Assembly: GCA_019347725.1 (NCBI GenBank)
Contig: JAHWKV010000055.1
Span: 1 to 6,636, forward strand
Reading direction: 5' to 3'
Source of the DNA: Actinomycetota bacterium
GTDB taxonomy: Bacteria > Actinomycetota > CADDZG01 > JAHWKV01
Length of the DNA: 6,636 nucleotides
Numbering within the stretch: the stretch's first letter is position 1; every line of letters begins with the position of its first letter. The position numbers and the translations under genes are program-made. Under the pieces are notes generated by a model. That model was not told the origin of the DNA. It saw only the letters and a list, made by a program, of their open reading frames with translations, and did no database searches. Shown here piece after piece: positions 1 to 6,101 of the stretch.

Positions 1-43
1 TAGCCCCAAAACTTAGCAACAGTGTGTATCGTTGTTGTTGGTC

Positions 44-3000
44 ATGCCTAAGCTCGATGATGCGCTCTTCGGTCCCAACCTGTGGCTCTTCCAAGAGATG
101 CACGAAAGCTACCTGCGTGAGCCGGAATCTGTGTCCGAAGCCTGGCGGGAGTTCTTTGAGGACTACTACCCGCACGCCCAGCACGCCCGGCCGCCCTCAC
201 CCCAGGTCCCCGAGCCTCCGCCCGAGCTGGACGTGCCGGACCCGGATACCGCACCGCTTCGCATGGAGGTGGAACCGGGCAGCCCGCTGAGCAGGACTCA
301 ATCCGTCCTGGCCAAGCGGATGGAGGAGAGCCTCGAGGTCCCTACGGCCACGTCGGTACGGGCCGTGCCGGCCAAGCTCCTGGAGGTCAACCGGACGGTC
401 CTTAACAACCACCAGGCCCGCTCCCGCAGCAAGAAGGTAAGCCTTACCCACATTCTCGCCTGGGCGATAGTACGGGCGTTGTCGATGTATCCGGGGATGA
501 ACACCTCCTACGCGCTCAAGAACGGCAAGCCGCACGCCATACAGCACGAGCACGTAAATCTCGGTCTGGCGGTCGACGTGCAGCGCCGGGACGGCACCCG
601 AACTCTCCTGGTGCCGAACATCAAGTCGGCGGAGGAACTTACTTTCTCCGAGTTCCTGGCCTCGTACGAAGAGATGGTGAGGAAAACAAACGAGGGAAAG
701 CTCTCTCCTGACGACTTTTCTTCGACCACCCACACCATCACCAATCCAGGGATGATCGGAACGTCGATGAGCGTCCCAAGGCTCATGGCGGACCAGTCCG
801 CGATCTTCGGAGTCGGCGCGATCGATTACCCGGCTGAGTACAAAGCAGCCGACCGTCGAACGCTTGCAGACATCGGTGTCGGCAAGGTCGTGACTATCAC
901 CAGCACCTACGACCACCGCGTCATACAGGGAGCGCTAAGCGGCGAGTTCCTGGCCGGTGTGCAGCGGCTAATGATGGGCGAGGAGTACTTCTACGAAGAG
1001 ATATTCGCCAGCATGGGAGTGCCCTATGTCCCGACGCTCTGGCGCATCGACTCCAATCCGTCCCGGGACGCCCGCTCGGCCGCGGATAAGCAGGCCAAGG
1101 TGCTGCAGCTGATCAACATCTACCGCGTCCGGGGGCACTTGATCGCCGACTTGGATCCTTTGGACACCAATCCGCCCAGCATGCACCCGGAGCTGGATCC
1201 GGCGAGCTACGGGTTCACGATCTGGGACCTGGATCGGCGGTTTACCACGGGGGGCTTTTCGCTCTCCAACAAAAAGCGGGGCCGCCGCGCCGGCGATATC
1301 GGCCGTCCAGAGCGGCTGGGCGATATTTTGGCGGTGCTAAGAGACGCCTACTGCGGCACGGTCGGCATCGAGTACATGCACATATCGGAACCCGAGGAGA
1401 AGGCCTGGATTCAGCAACGGGTGGAGGGCGTTGACCCGGAGCTGCCGCCTTTCGACCGGGACCGGATAATGAGCAAGTTGAACTCCGCCGAAGCGTTCGA
1501 GACGTTTTTGCACACCAAGTACGTCGGCCACAAGCGCTTTTCACTGGAAGGGGCGCTCAGCCTCATACCGATGCTCGATGCGGTGCTGGACGCCTCTACC
1601 AGGGGGGGCATCGAAGAGGCGGTCATCGGTATGGCCCACCGTGGGCGGCTAAACGCTCTGGCCAACATCGTCGGCAAGAGCCACCGGGAGATCTTCAAGC
1701 AGTTTGAAGGTGACATCGACCCCAAAACGGTGCACGGCTCGGGGGATGTGAAATATCACCTGGGGGCCAAGGGCCGCTACGAGTCGCCCGACGGGGTGCT
1801 GATGGACGTGTCGGTCGTCTCCAACCCCAGCCACCTCGAGTCGGTGGACCCCGTGGTCGAGGGCGTGGTGCGGGCCAAGCAGGACCGCATCGACCGGCCC
1901 CTTTCCTACTCGGTGCTGCCCGTGCTCGTGCACGGCGATGCGGCTTTCTCCGGTCAAGGCGTGGTGGCGGAGACGCTCAACCTGTCGCTGCTGCGGGGCT
2001 ACCGTACCGGCGGCACGGTGCACATAGTCGTCAACAACCAGGTCGGTTTCACCGCCACCGCCCGCCAGACCCGCTCCAGCACCTACGCCAGCGACGTGGC
2101 CAAGATGATTCAGGCGCCGGTTTTCCATGTGAACGGTGACGACCCGGAGGCCTGCGTGCGGGTCTCCCGGCTGGCCTTTGCCTACCGCCAGGCCTTTCAC
2201 AAGGACGTGGTGATCGACATGTGGTGTTACCGCCGCTGGGGCCACAACGAGGCCGACGAGCCCGCTTTTACGCAGCCGCTCATGTACCGCCGGATCGGCA
2301 TGCGCCGCAGTGTCCGCAAGCTCTACACCGAGTCGCTCGTTTACCGCGGGCACCTGAGTATCGAGGAGGCGGAGGAGAAGCTCGAGGACTACCGGGTCCA
2401 GTTGCAGGCCGCCTTCGACGGTGTGCGCAAAGCGGAGCAGGAGCCCTACAAGCCGCTGTTGCATCCGCCGGAGAAGCTGCCCACCACCCCCGCGGATGAG
2501 GTGGATTTGCCGCGGTTGCGCAAAGTGCTGCAAACCTCGACCGAGTTGCCGGAGGGCTTCGCCGCGCACCCGAAGCTGGTCAAGTGGCTGGCCGAGCGCC
2601 GTAAGGCGCTGGATAGGAACTCCATCGACTGGGCCCTGGGCGAGGCCCTGGCGCTGGGCGTGTTGATCGGCGACGGCACATCGGTGCGTCTGACCGGACA
2701 GGATTCCCGCCGGGGGACCTTTAGCCAGCGCCACGCGGTGCTGATCGATCAGAACAACGGCGAGGAGTACACCCCGCTGGATCAGATCGATGGAGGCAAG
2801 TTCTATGTCCATGACTCGATGCTTTCGGAGTTTGCGGTATTGGGCTTCGAGTACGGCTACTCGACCGCAGCCCCGAATTGCCTGACTATTTGGGAAGCGC
2901 AGTTCGGTGACTTCGCCAACGGGGCCCAGGTGATGATCGATCAGTTCATTCTGGTAGGCGAGGATAAGTGGAACCAGTCCAGTTCGCTGGTGATGCTGTT

Positions 3001-3643
3001 GCCGCACGGGTTCGAGGGACAGGGCCCCGAGCACTCCAGCGCCCGCATTGAGCGGTTCTTGACGCTCGCCGCCGAGGACAACAGCCGCATCGTTATGCCC
3101 ACCACAGCGGGGCAGTTTTTCAACATTCTGCTGGACCAGGGCCGCAAATCCGTTCGCAAGCCTCTGGTGGTATTCACCCCCAAGTCCATTTTGAGGCTGC
3201 CGGCGGCGGCGAGCAGGGCTGAGGACCTCGTGGGCAGGCACTTCGAGCCCGTGCTGCCCGACCCTGCGGATCCGGAACCGGGGTCGGTTAGGCGTCTGCT
3301 TCTGTGTTCGGGAAAGGTCTATTACGACCTGGAGGCCGAGCGTTCAAAAAGGAACCTCAAGAACCTGGCGCTGGTTAGGGTAGAGCAGTTCTACCCATTC
3401 CCGGCCGAGTTGCTGGGTGAACAGCTGGAGCGCTACGACCAGGCCGAGGTGTGCTGGGTACAGGAGGAGCCGGAGAACATGGGCCCCTGGCGCTACATGC
3501 ATGAGAAGTTCTCGCAGCATCTGAAGATCCCGCTGATGAGGTTCAGCCGGCCCGAAAGCGCCAGCCCCGCCACGGGTAGCACCTCCTCTCACGTCACCGA
3601 GCAGAATCTGCTGCTCGACAGGGCGCTGTCGGGCCTTGACTAG
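44..3643 (+). CDS. kgd: Multifunctional 2-oxoglutarate dehydrogenase/decarboxylase, fused E2-E1 (Kgd/OdhA type)
   Basis: This cytosolic TCA-cycle enzyme decarboxylates 2-oxoglutarate with thiamine diphosphate and passes the succinyl group towards CoA. With ATG 44 the protein has 1199 residues, close to the roughly 1,230 of mycobacterial Kgd. Residues 4-43 form the short N-terminal helix typical of the family (FGPNLWLFQEMHESYLREP). Residues 43-95 are a Pro-rich linker. Residues 97-330 are an E2 acyltransferase domain with the active-site segment TYDHRVIQG (His291). E1 follows: HRGRLN at 532, GDVKYHLG at 567, thiamine-diphosphate motif HGDAAFSGQG at 630 with the NN pair at 664-665, GHNEADEP, WEAQFGDF at 950, EGQGPEHSSARIERF at 991 and a C-terminal WVQEEPENMGPW. 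There is no lipoyl domain, as is usual for this fusion. The frame also opens at TTG 32, 35 and 38, but the family N-terminus favours ATG 44. No Shine-Dalgarno sequence is visible, so a leaderless or short-leader transcript is possible. In the family, acetyl-CoA and the FHA protein GarA/OdhI regulate activity. Confidence 0.97.
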   Translation: MPKLDDALFGPNLWLFQEMHESYLREPESVSEAWREFFEDYYPHAQHARPPSPQVPEPPPELDVPDPDTAPLRMEVEPGSPLSRTQSVLAKRMEESLEVPTATSVRAVPAKLLEVNRTVLNNHQARSRSKKVSLTHILAWAIVRALSMYPGMNTSYALKNGKPHAIQHEHVNLGLAVDVQRRDGTRTLLVPNIKSAEELTFSEFLASYEEMVRKTNEGKLSPDDFSSTTHTITNPGMIGTSMSVPRLMADQSAIFGVGAIDYPAEYKAADRRTLADIGVGKVVTITSTYDHRVIQGALSGEFLAGVQRLMMGEEYFYEEIFASMGVPYVPTLWRIDSNPSRDARSAADKQAKVLQLINIYRVRGHLIADLDPLDTNPPSMHPELDPASYGFTIWDLDRRFTTGGFSLSNKKRGRRAGDIGRPERLGDILAVLRDAYCGTVGIEYMHISEPEEKAWIQQRVEGVDPELPPFDRDRIMSKLNSAEAFETFLHTKYVGHKRFSLEGALSLIPMLDAVLDASTRGGIEEAVIGMAHRGRLNALANIVGKSHREIFKQFEGDIDPKTVHGSGDVKYHLGAKGRYESPDGVLMDVSVVSNPSHLESVDPVVEGVVRAKQDRIDRPLSYSVLPVLVHGDAAFSGQGVVAETLNLSLLRGYRTGGTVHIVVNNQVGFTATARQTRSSTYASDVAKMIQAPVFHVNGDDPEACVRVSRLAFAYRQAFHKDVVIDMWCYRRWGHNEADEPAFTQPLMYRRIGMRRSVRKLYTESLVYRGHLSIEEAEEKLEDYRVQLQAAFDGVRKAEQEPYKPLLHPPEKLPTTPADEVDLPRLRKVLQTSTELPEGFAAHPKLVKWLAERRKALDRNSIDWALGEALALGVLIGDGTSVRLTGQDSRRGTFSQRHAVLIDQNNGEEYTPLDQIDGGKFYVHDSMLSEFAVLGFEYGYSTAAPNCLTIWEAQFGDFANGAQVMIDQFILVGEDKWNQSSSLVMLLPHGFEGQGPEHSSARIERFLTLAAEDNSRIVMPTTAGQFFNILLDQGRKSVRKPLVVFTPKSILRLPAAASRAEDLVGRHFEPVLPDPADPEPGSVRRLLLCSGKVYYDLEAERSKRNLKNLALVRVEQFYPFPAELLGEQLERYDQAEVCWVQEEPENMGPWRYMHEKFSQHLKIPLMRFSRPESASPATGSTSSHVTEQNLLLDRALSGLD

Positions 3644-3667
3644 TGTCCCGGCGTTAGCCGGCGACAC
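3643..3667 (+). terminator. Hairpin terminator after kgd
   Basis: The arms GTGTC-CCGGC (3643-3652) and GCCGG-C-GACAC (3657-3667) pair over 10 base pairs around a GTTA loop, with one bulged C at 3662. The hairpin starts on the last base of the kgd stop codon. No U-run follows, which is common for terminators in GC-rich Actinobacteria. It probably separates kgd from the next gene pair. Folding is read by eye; an attenuating or mRNA-stabilising role is also possible. Confidence 0.7.
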
Positions 3668-3738
3668 GCCTGCGCATCGGTTTGCTGCAAGTTGGGCGAG
3701 GTGCAATCCGAGCAGGGCCGAGGACTCGAACTGAGGCT

Positions 3739-4188
3739 ATGGACCTGAATCACTACCGGTTTCACACCGAGTGGACCGTGGATGCGGATTGCCGGACTGC
3801 CTACGCAGCCCTTAAGGACCTCGGCTCCTACGCTTCGTGGTGGCCGGAGGTCAAAAGTGTCGTTCCGCTCAGTGCAACCAGGGCGGCGGTGCTGATCATG
3901 GGATTGTTGCCGTACTGTCTGGAGTTCGTATTGGAACATCAGATCGACGACGAGGAAGCCGGGACGCTGAGGGCCTCCCTGGTGGGGGACCTTCAAGGTT
4001 GGTCGTCGTGGCGGGTACACGACAGCGCCTCCGGTTGCCGCCTGGTCTACGAGCAGGAGGTGGTAGTCAAAAAGCGTCTGCTGAGAGTGCTGGCGCCCAT
4101 CGCCCGGCCTGTATTTAAGCTCAACCACGCTCTGATGATGCGCAGAGGCCGAAGGGGACTGCAGCGCCACCTGGCCGGTCGGAGTTGA
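3739..4188 (+). CDS. SRPBCC (START-like) family protein
   Basis: The 149-residue product has the outline of the SRPBCC/polyketide-cyclase-like fold, which binds hydrophobic ligands in a deep cavity. The N-terminal strand (YRFHTEWTVDA) is followed by a helix and the loop motif YASWWPEVKSV at about 31-41. That matches the W-P-x-V hallmark of this superfamily. Alternating strands follow, and a long C-terminal basic helix (PIARPVFKLNHALMMRRGRRGL) closes the cavity. No signal peptide or membrane span is seen, so it is probably cytosolic or membrane-peripheral through the basic helix. ATG 3739 is chosen over the in-frame TTG 3682, because residues before it (VGRGAIRAGPRTRT) do not resemble the fold; the nearby GAGG at 3733-3736 is too close to be a good ribosome site. 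The ligand cannot be told. The stop overlaps the DoxX start, implying co-translation. Confidence 0.82.
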   Translation: MDLNHYRFHTEWTVDADCRTAYAALKDLGSYASWWPEVKSVVPLSATRAAVLIMGLLPYCLEFVLEHQIDDEEAGTLRASLVGDLQGWSSWRVHDSASGCRLVYEQEVVVKKRLLRVLAPIARPVFKLNHALMMRRGRRGLQRHLAGRS

Positions 4189-4601
4189 GCATCGACGCCG
4201 GGGGATGGCTGCGCAGGGCGTCGCCGCTGGGTCTGGCGGTGTTGCTCGCCGGATCGGGCGTGCTGCACCTGGTCAAACCGGAGCCCTATGAAAGGATCGT
4301 TCCCCGGGCACTGGGCCACGAAGAGTTCTTCGTCCTGGCCAGCGGGATCGTGGAGCTCGTGGCGGCGCTGCTGCTCGTGGTGCCGCGGACCCGTCGCTGG
4401 GGAGGCGCTTTAACGGCCGCCCTGCTGGTCGCCGTATTCCCGGCCAACGTTTCGATGGCGCTGGATGGACCGGACCCCGACGGTGGCTTCTTCACCGGCT
4501 CGGCATTGATGTTGTGGCTGCGCTTGCCGCTACAGCCGGTGCTGATCTGGTGGGCGTGGTCATTGGTTAGGACCGGCGCTCAACCTGCAGGCAAAGCTTG
4601 A
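4185..4601 (+). CDS. DoxX-family membrane protein
   Basis: The 138-residue protein has four hydrophobic segments at about 14-30, 48-66, 72-92 and 111-128, the normal size and topology for small DoxX-like proteins. The signature stretch GVLHLVKPEPYERIVPRALG after the first helix, the SGIVELVAALLLVVPRTRRW segment and VAVFPANVSMAL in helix 3 are all typical. Members of this family sit in the cytoplasmic membrane. Some take part in quinone-linked redox or in oxidative-stress complexes, but most, including this one, have no proven reaction. The TTG start at 4185 overlaps the upstream stop as TTGA, and GGAG lies directly before it, so initiation probably relies on ribosomes finishing the SRPBCC gene. 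A later start would remove the first helix. No terminator is visible downstream; the convergent minus-strand gene ends 5 bases away. Confidence 0.87.
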   Translation: MSIDAGGWLRRASPLGLAVLLAGSGVLHLVKPEPYERIVPRALGHEEFFVLASGIVELVAALLLVVPRTRRWGGALTAALLVAVFPANVSMALDGPDPDGGFFTGSALMLWLRLPLQPVLIWWAWSLVRTGAQPAGKA

Positions 4602-4606
4602 CGCAT

Positions 4607-4860
4607 CTAAACCTGTTTGCCTTCGTCGACAGGCTCAACGCCCTCGTCGGCAGGCTTGACGCCGTCCATGTAGTTTTTGGCGCCTTCCCAGAAATTCTGC
4701 GCCCTCTCCGTGGAAGCTTCCAGGCACTGGGGGCAGGGCGACGGCTGACCGTCATCGTCGTAGGCCCGTTCACGTGCCGGCAAAGCTCGGTACGAAGCTT
4801 TTCGTTGATTTCCTTCTGAGCTTGTTCGACCGAGGCCAGGAATTCCGGATCTTCCAACAT
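4607..4860 (-). pseudogene. Small acidic CxxC protein, broken by a one-base frameshift
   Basis: From ATG 4860 the minus strand reads MLEDPEFLASVEQAQ and continues to the Leu codon ending at 4784. That frame then degenerates into Arg/Ser/Pro-rich sequence. The frame one base back continues sensibly as LPARERAYDDDGQPSPCPQC, then an aromatic/acidic helix (ERAQNFWEGAKNYMDG) and an acidic tail to TAG at 4607-4609. One missing T in the TTT run (AAA at 4782-4784 on the plus strand) would restore a continuous 84-residue protein. The product would be cytosolic and acidic with one CPQC pair, which could bind metal only with a partner or as a dimer. I do not recognise the family. A strong ribosome site precedes the ATG. 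Either an assembly or read error or a young mutation explains the break. Confidence 0.6.
4622..4663 (-). repeat. Tandem 21-base repeat, two copies
   Basis: Plus-strand units 4622-4642 and 4643-4663 agree at 17 of 21 positions. They lie in frame in the CxxC gene and encode VKPADEG followed by VEPVDEG. The pattern points to a small in-frame duplication that lengthened the acidic tail. Confidence 0.7.
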
Positions 4861-4870
4861 TTCCGAAAAA

Positions 4871-4876
4871 CTCCTT
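4871..4876 (-). promoter_or_regulatory. Ribosome binding site fixing the CxxC gene start
   Basis: AAGGAG reads on the minus strand from 4876 to 4871, with 10 bases to ATG 4860. It selects this ATG over the longer open frame that runs back to about 4908, whose extra residues are Arg-rich and unconvincing. Confidence 0.65.
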
Positions 4877-4954
4877 CGATGTCGTCGGGTCACACGCTGG
4901 ACGACCAATCTAACCCCGTGCGACCCTCGGAGTCTACGTGCTGTGTCGGGGACC

Positions 4955-4960
4955 TAGAAT
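4955..4960 (+). promoter_or_regulatory. Possible -10 element upstream of the membrane protein/msrB pair
   Basis: TAGAAT matches TATAAT at five of six positions, about 68 bases before ATG 5028. No convincing -35 hexamer stands 16-18 bases upstream. A second candidate, TACTAT at 4984-4989, is nearer the gene. The 167-base divergent gap 4861-5027 should hold promoters for both directions; on the minus strand TAGATT (4912-4907) is the only candidate seen. Confidence 0.22.
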
Positions 4961-5027
4961 GAGCAAGCGATAAGCCTTTGTTCTACTATCAGGACAAGAG
5001 ACTGCCCGGTCCGATAGGAGGGTATCC

Positions 5028-5297
5028 ATGAGGCGTAAGACAACCCGGTGGGCTCTGGTGACCGAGCCGGAGCCTTCTGAGGGCGCCGCCGGCGAGGTCG
5101 CGGTGCGAGCCCTGGGGGGCACAGTGCTGGGGCTAGGTGCAGCGTTGATGAGCTATTACCTGTTCGCCAGGCACGGCGAGAGAATCAAGGAGTGGATCCC
5201 CAAGGTTACCGTCACGCGCGAGCCCGAGGTGATACTCACCGATGTGCATCGTAACGGCCACTCCAAGGCCAGACTGGGCGGGCTGGGCCGGTTGTAG
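5028..5297 (+). CDS. Small single-span membrane protein, unknown function
   Basis: The 89-residue product begins with a basic/polar stretch (MRRKTTRW, then acidic EPEPSEG). It has one hydrophobic, Gly-rich segment at about 24-47 (VRALGGTVLGLGAALMSYYLF) and a hydrophilic C-terminal part of some 40 residues. The helix lacks a signal-peptidase site, so a membrane anchor is likelier than secretion; orientation is unclear. ATG 5028 has an excellent ribosome site, AGGAGGG at 5016-5022, with 5 bases spacing, so this is very likely a real gene. I do not recognise the family. It is 27 bases upstream of msrB on the same strand and probably co-transcribed with it, which hints at, but does not show, a link to oxidative repair. 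Confidence 0.72.
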   Translation: MRRKTTRWALVTEPEPSEGAAGEVAVRALGGTVLGLGAALMSYYLFARHGERIKEWIPKVTVTREPEVILTDVHRNGHSKARLGGLGRL

Positions 5298-5312
5298 GAG
5301 TACCCGACCAAC

Positions 5313-5317
5313 AGGAG
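5313..5317 (+). promoter_or_regulatory. Ribosome binding site selecting the TTG start of msrB
   Basis: AGGAG stands 7 bases before TTG 5325. The nearby ATG at 5329 is in another frame, and no in-frame ATG occurs before the MsrB fold begins, so this site supports TTG initiation. Confidence 0.75.
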
Positions 5318-5324
5318 ATCCAAA

Positions 5325-5726
5325 TTGGATGCCAAAGAGGTAGGCGAAGAACACTGGCGGGCTAAGCTGACTCCCGAGCAATACCACGTGCTGAGGGAGA
5401 AGGGGACCGAGCGCCCGTTTACCGGGGCTTACGTCGATAACAAGCGCCCGGGTGTGTACCGGTGCATGGCGTGCGACGCCGAGTTGTTCGACTCGGATGT
5501 TAAGTTCGACTCCGGCACGGGCTGGCCCAGCTTCACCCAGCCGGTTGCCGAGGGCAAGGTGCGTCTGGAATCGGATAACTCTTTGTTCATGCGCCGCACC
5601 GAGGTGCTCTGCGCCGCCTGCGGATCACATCTGGGGCACGTGTTCGACGACGGACCCGAACCGACCGGGCAGCGCTACTGCATCAATTCCTGCGCGCTGA
5701 ACTTCGACGAGTCGGCCGGAGGCTGA
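5325..5726 (+). CDS. msrB: Peptide-methionine (R)-S-oxide reductase MsrB
   Basis: This cytosolic repair enzyme reduces the R epimer of methionine sulfoxide in proteins, normally recycled by thioredoxin. At 133 residues it is full length for a one-domain MsrB. It opens with the usual [24 protein letters not shown]. Structural zinc ligands are C47 and C50 (CMAC) plus C96 and C99 (CAAC). The catalytic region is GTGWPSF at 64-70, [10 protein letters not shown] at 102-111 and RYCINS with the catalytic Cys119. Many MsrBs, including those of E. coli and M. tuberculosis as I recall them, carry a resolving Cys at the position of T65 (GCGWPSF). Here it is Thr, and an extra Cys lies at 123 (CINSCALNF). 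The recycling route may therefore differ. No MsrA is fused or adjacent. The gene starts with TTG, supported by AGGAG, and follows the small membrane protein by 27 bases. Confidence 0.97.
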   Translation: MDAKEVGEEHWRAKLTPEQYHVLREKGTERPFTGAYVDNKRPGVYRCMACDAELFDSDVKFDSGTGWPSFTQPVAEGKVRLESDNSLFMRRTEVLCAACGSHLGHVFDDGPEPTGQRYCINSCALNFDESAGG

Positions 5727-5754
5727 ATATCGGTTCGGTCCTGCCTTGCTTTAC

Positions 5755-5760
5755 TAAAAT
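5755..5760 (+). promoter_or_regulatory. Possible -10 element for the coiled-coil gene
   Basis: TAAAAT (five of six matches to TATAAT) lies in the AT-richest part of the 63-base gap between msrB and the next gene, 35 bases before ATG 5790. The -35 region (around GGTTCG, 5732-5737) is poor. The local AT-richness in GC-rich surroundings is the main argument for a separate promoter. Confidence 0.3.
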
Positions 5761-5789
5761 TACGTAGACGACGAAGCTGAGGGGGTTAT

Positions 5790-6101
5790 ATGTCATTTTT
5801 GGACAAAGCTAAGCTGGACAAAGCCAAAGAGAAGGCTAAGAAGGCGGCAAAGGACGCCAGCACCGAGGCCCAGAAGCAAACCAGCCTCGCCAAGCTGAAT
5901 TTGGAGCTGAAAGCTCTACGGGACGACATCAAGAAGCAACTTACCGGGCTGGGTGAGCAGACGCTGAAGCTCATCCGTGAAGACAAGGTCAAGGATGAAA
6001 GCCTCAAGCCGGCCGAGGCTGAGATCAAGCGGCTGGAAAAGCGAGTCGCCGAGGTCGAGGGCAAGATAGCCGACGTCAAGGCGGGCTCCGGCAAGCAGTA
6101 G
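5790..6101 (+). CDS. Small Lys/Ala-rich coiled-coil protein, unknown function
   Basis: The 103-residue product is almost wholly helical. Residues 1-30 (MSFLDKAKLDKAKEKAKKAA) form a basic amphipathic helix. Residues 33-65 (LAKLNLELKALRDDIKKQL, then LGEQTLKLIRED) and 72-95 (LKPAEAEIKRLEKRVAEVEG) show heptad spacing of Leu/Ile/Val, as in an antiparallel coiled-coil hairpin. There is no signal peptide, membrane span or cysteine. The pattern resembles small bacterial coiled-coil proteins that often carry a C-terminal zinc ribbon, which is absent here; this resemblance is from memory and only structural. ATG 5790 has GAGGGGG at 5779-5785 with 4 bases spacing. Lys/Glu and AAG/GAG codon richness sets it apart from its neighbours. 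The stop codon touches the stop of the convergent tatD remnant. Confidence 0.8.
   Translation: MSFLDKAKLDKAKEKAKKAAKDASTEAQKQTSLAKLNLELKALRDDIKKQLTGLGEQTLKLIREDKVKDESLKPAEAEIKRLEKRVAEVEGKIADVKAGSGKQ

Noticed and set aside
197..916. 239-codon antisense open frame in the kgd N-terminal half
   Set aside because: It is a shadow of the E2 domain frame, with no ribosome site and no recognisable protein features.
1649..3241. 530-codon open frame antisense to kgd
   Set aside because: It mirrors the conserved E1 domain of kgd codon for codon. Its product is rich in His/Gln/Val/Leu/Gly without motifs, as expected from antisense frames in GC-rich genes.
3682..3738. TTG 3682 as start of the SRPBCC gene
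   Set aside because: It adds 19 Arg/Gly-rich residues unlike the fold, while the START-like strand begins just after ATG 3739.
4590..4621. GGCAAA...TTTGCC pairing between the doxX and CxxC stops as a bidirectional terminator
   Set aside because: It offers only six pairs around a 20-base loop, too weak to call.
4774..4790. Programmed -1 frameshift in the CxxC gene
   Set aside because: The shift point reads CTT TGC with no X-XXY-YYZ heptamer, and no clear downstream pseudoknot is seen. A missing T explains it more simply.
4598..4962. Plus-strand open frames (4598-4819 and 4774-4962) between doxX and the small membrane protein
   Set aside because: They lie opposite the CxxC gene, whose minus-strand product and ribosome site are more convincing. 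Their own products look random.
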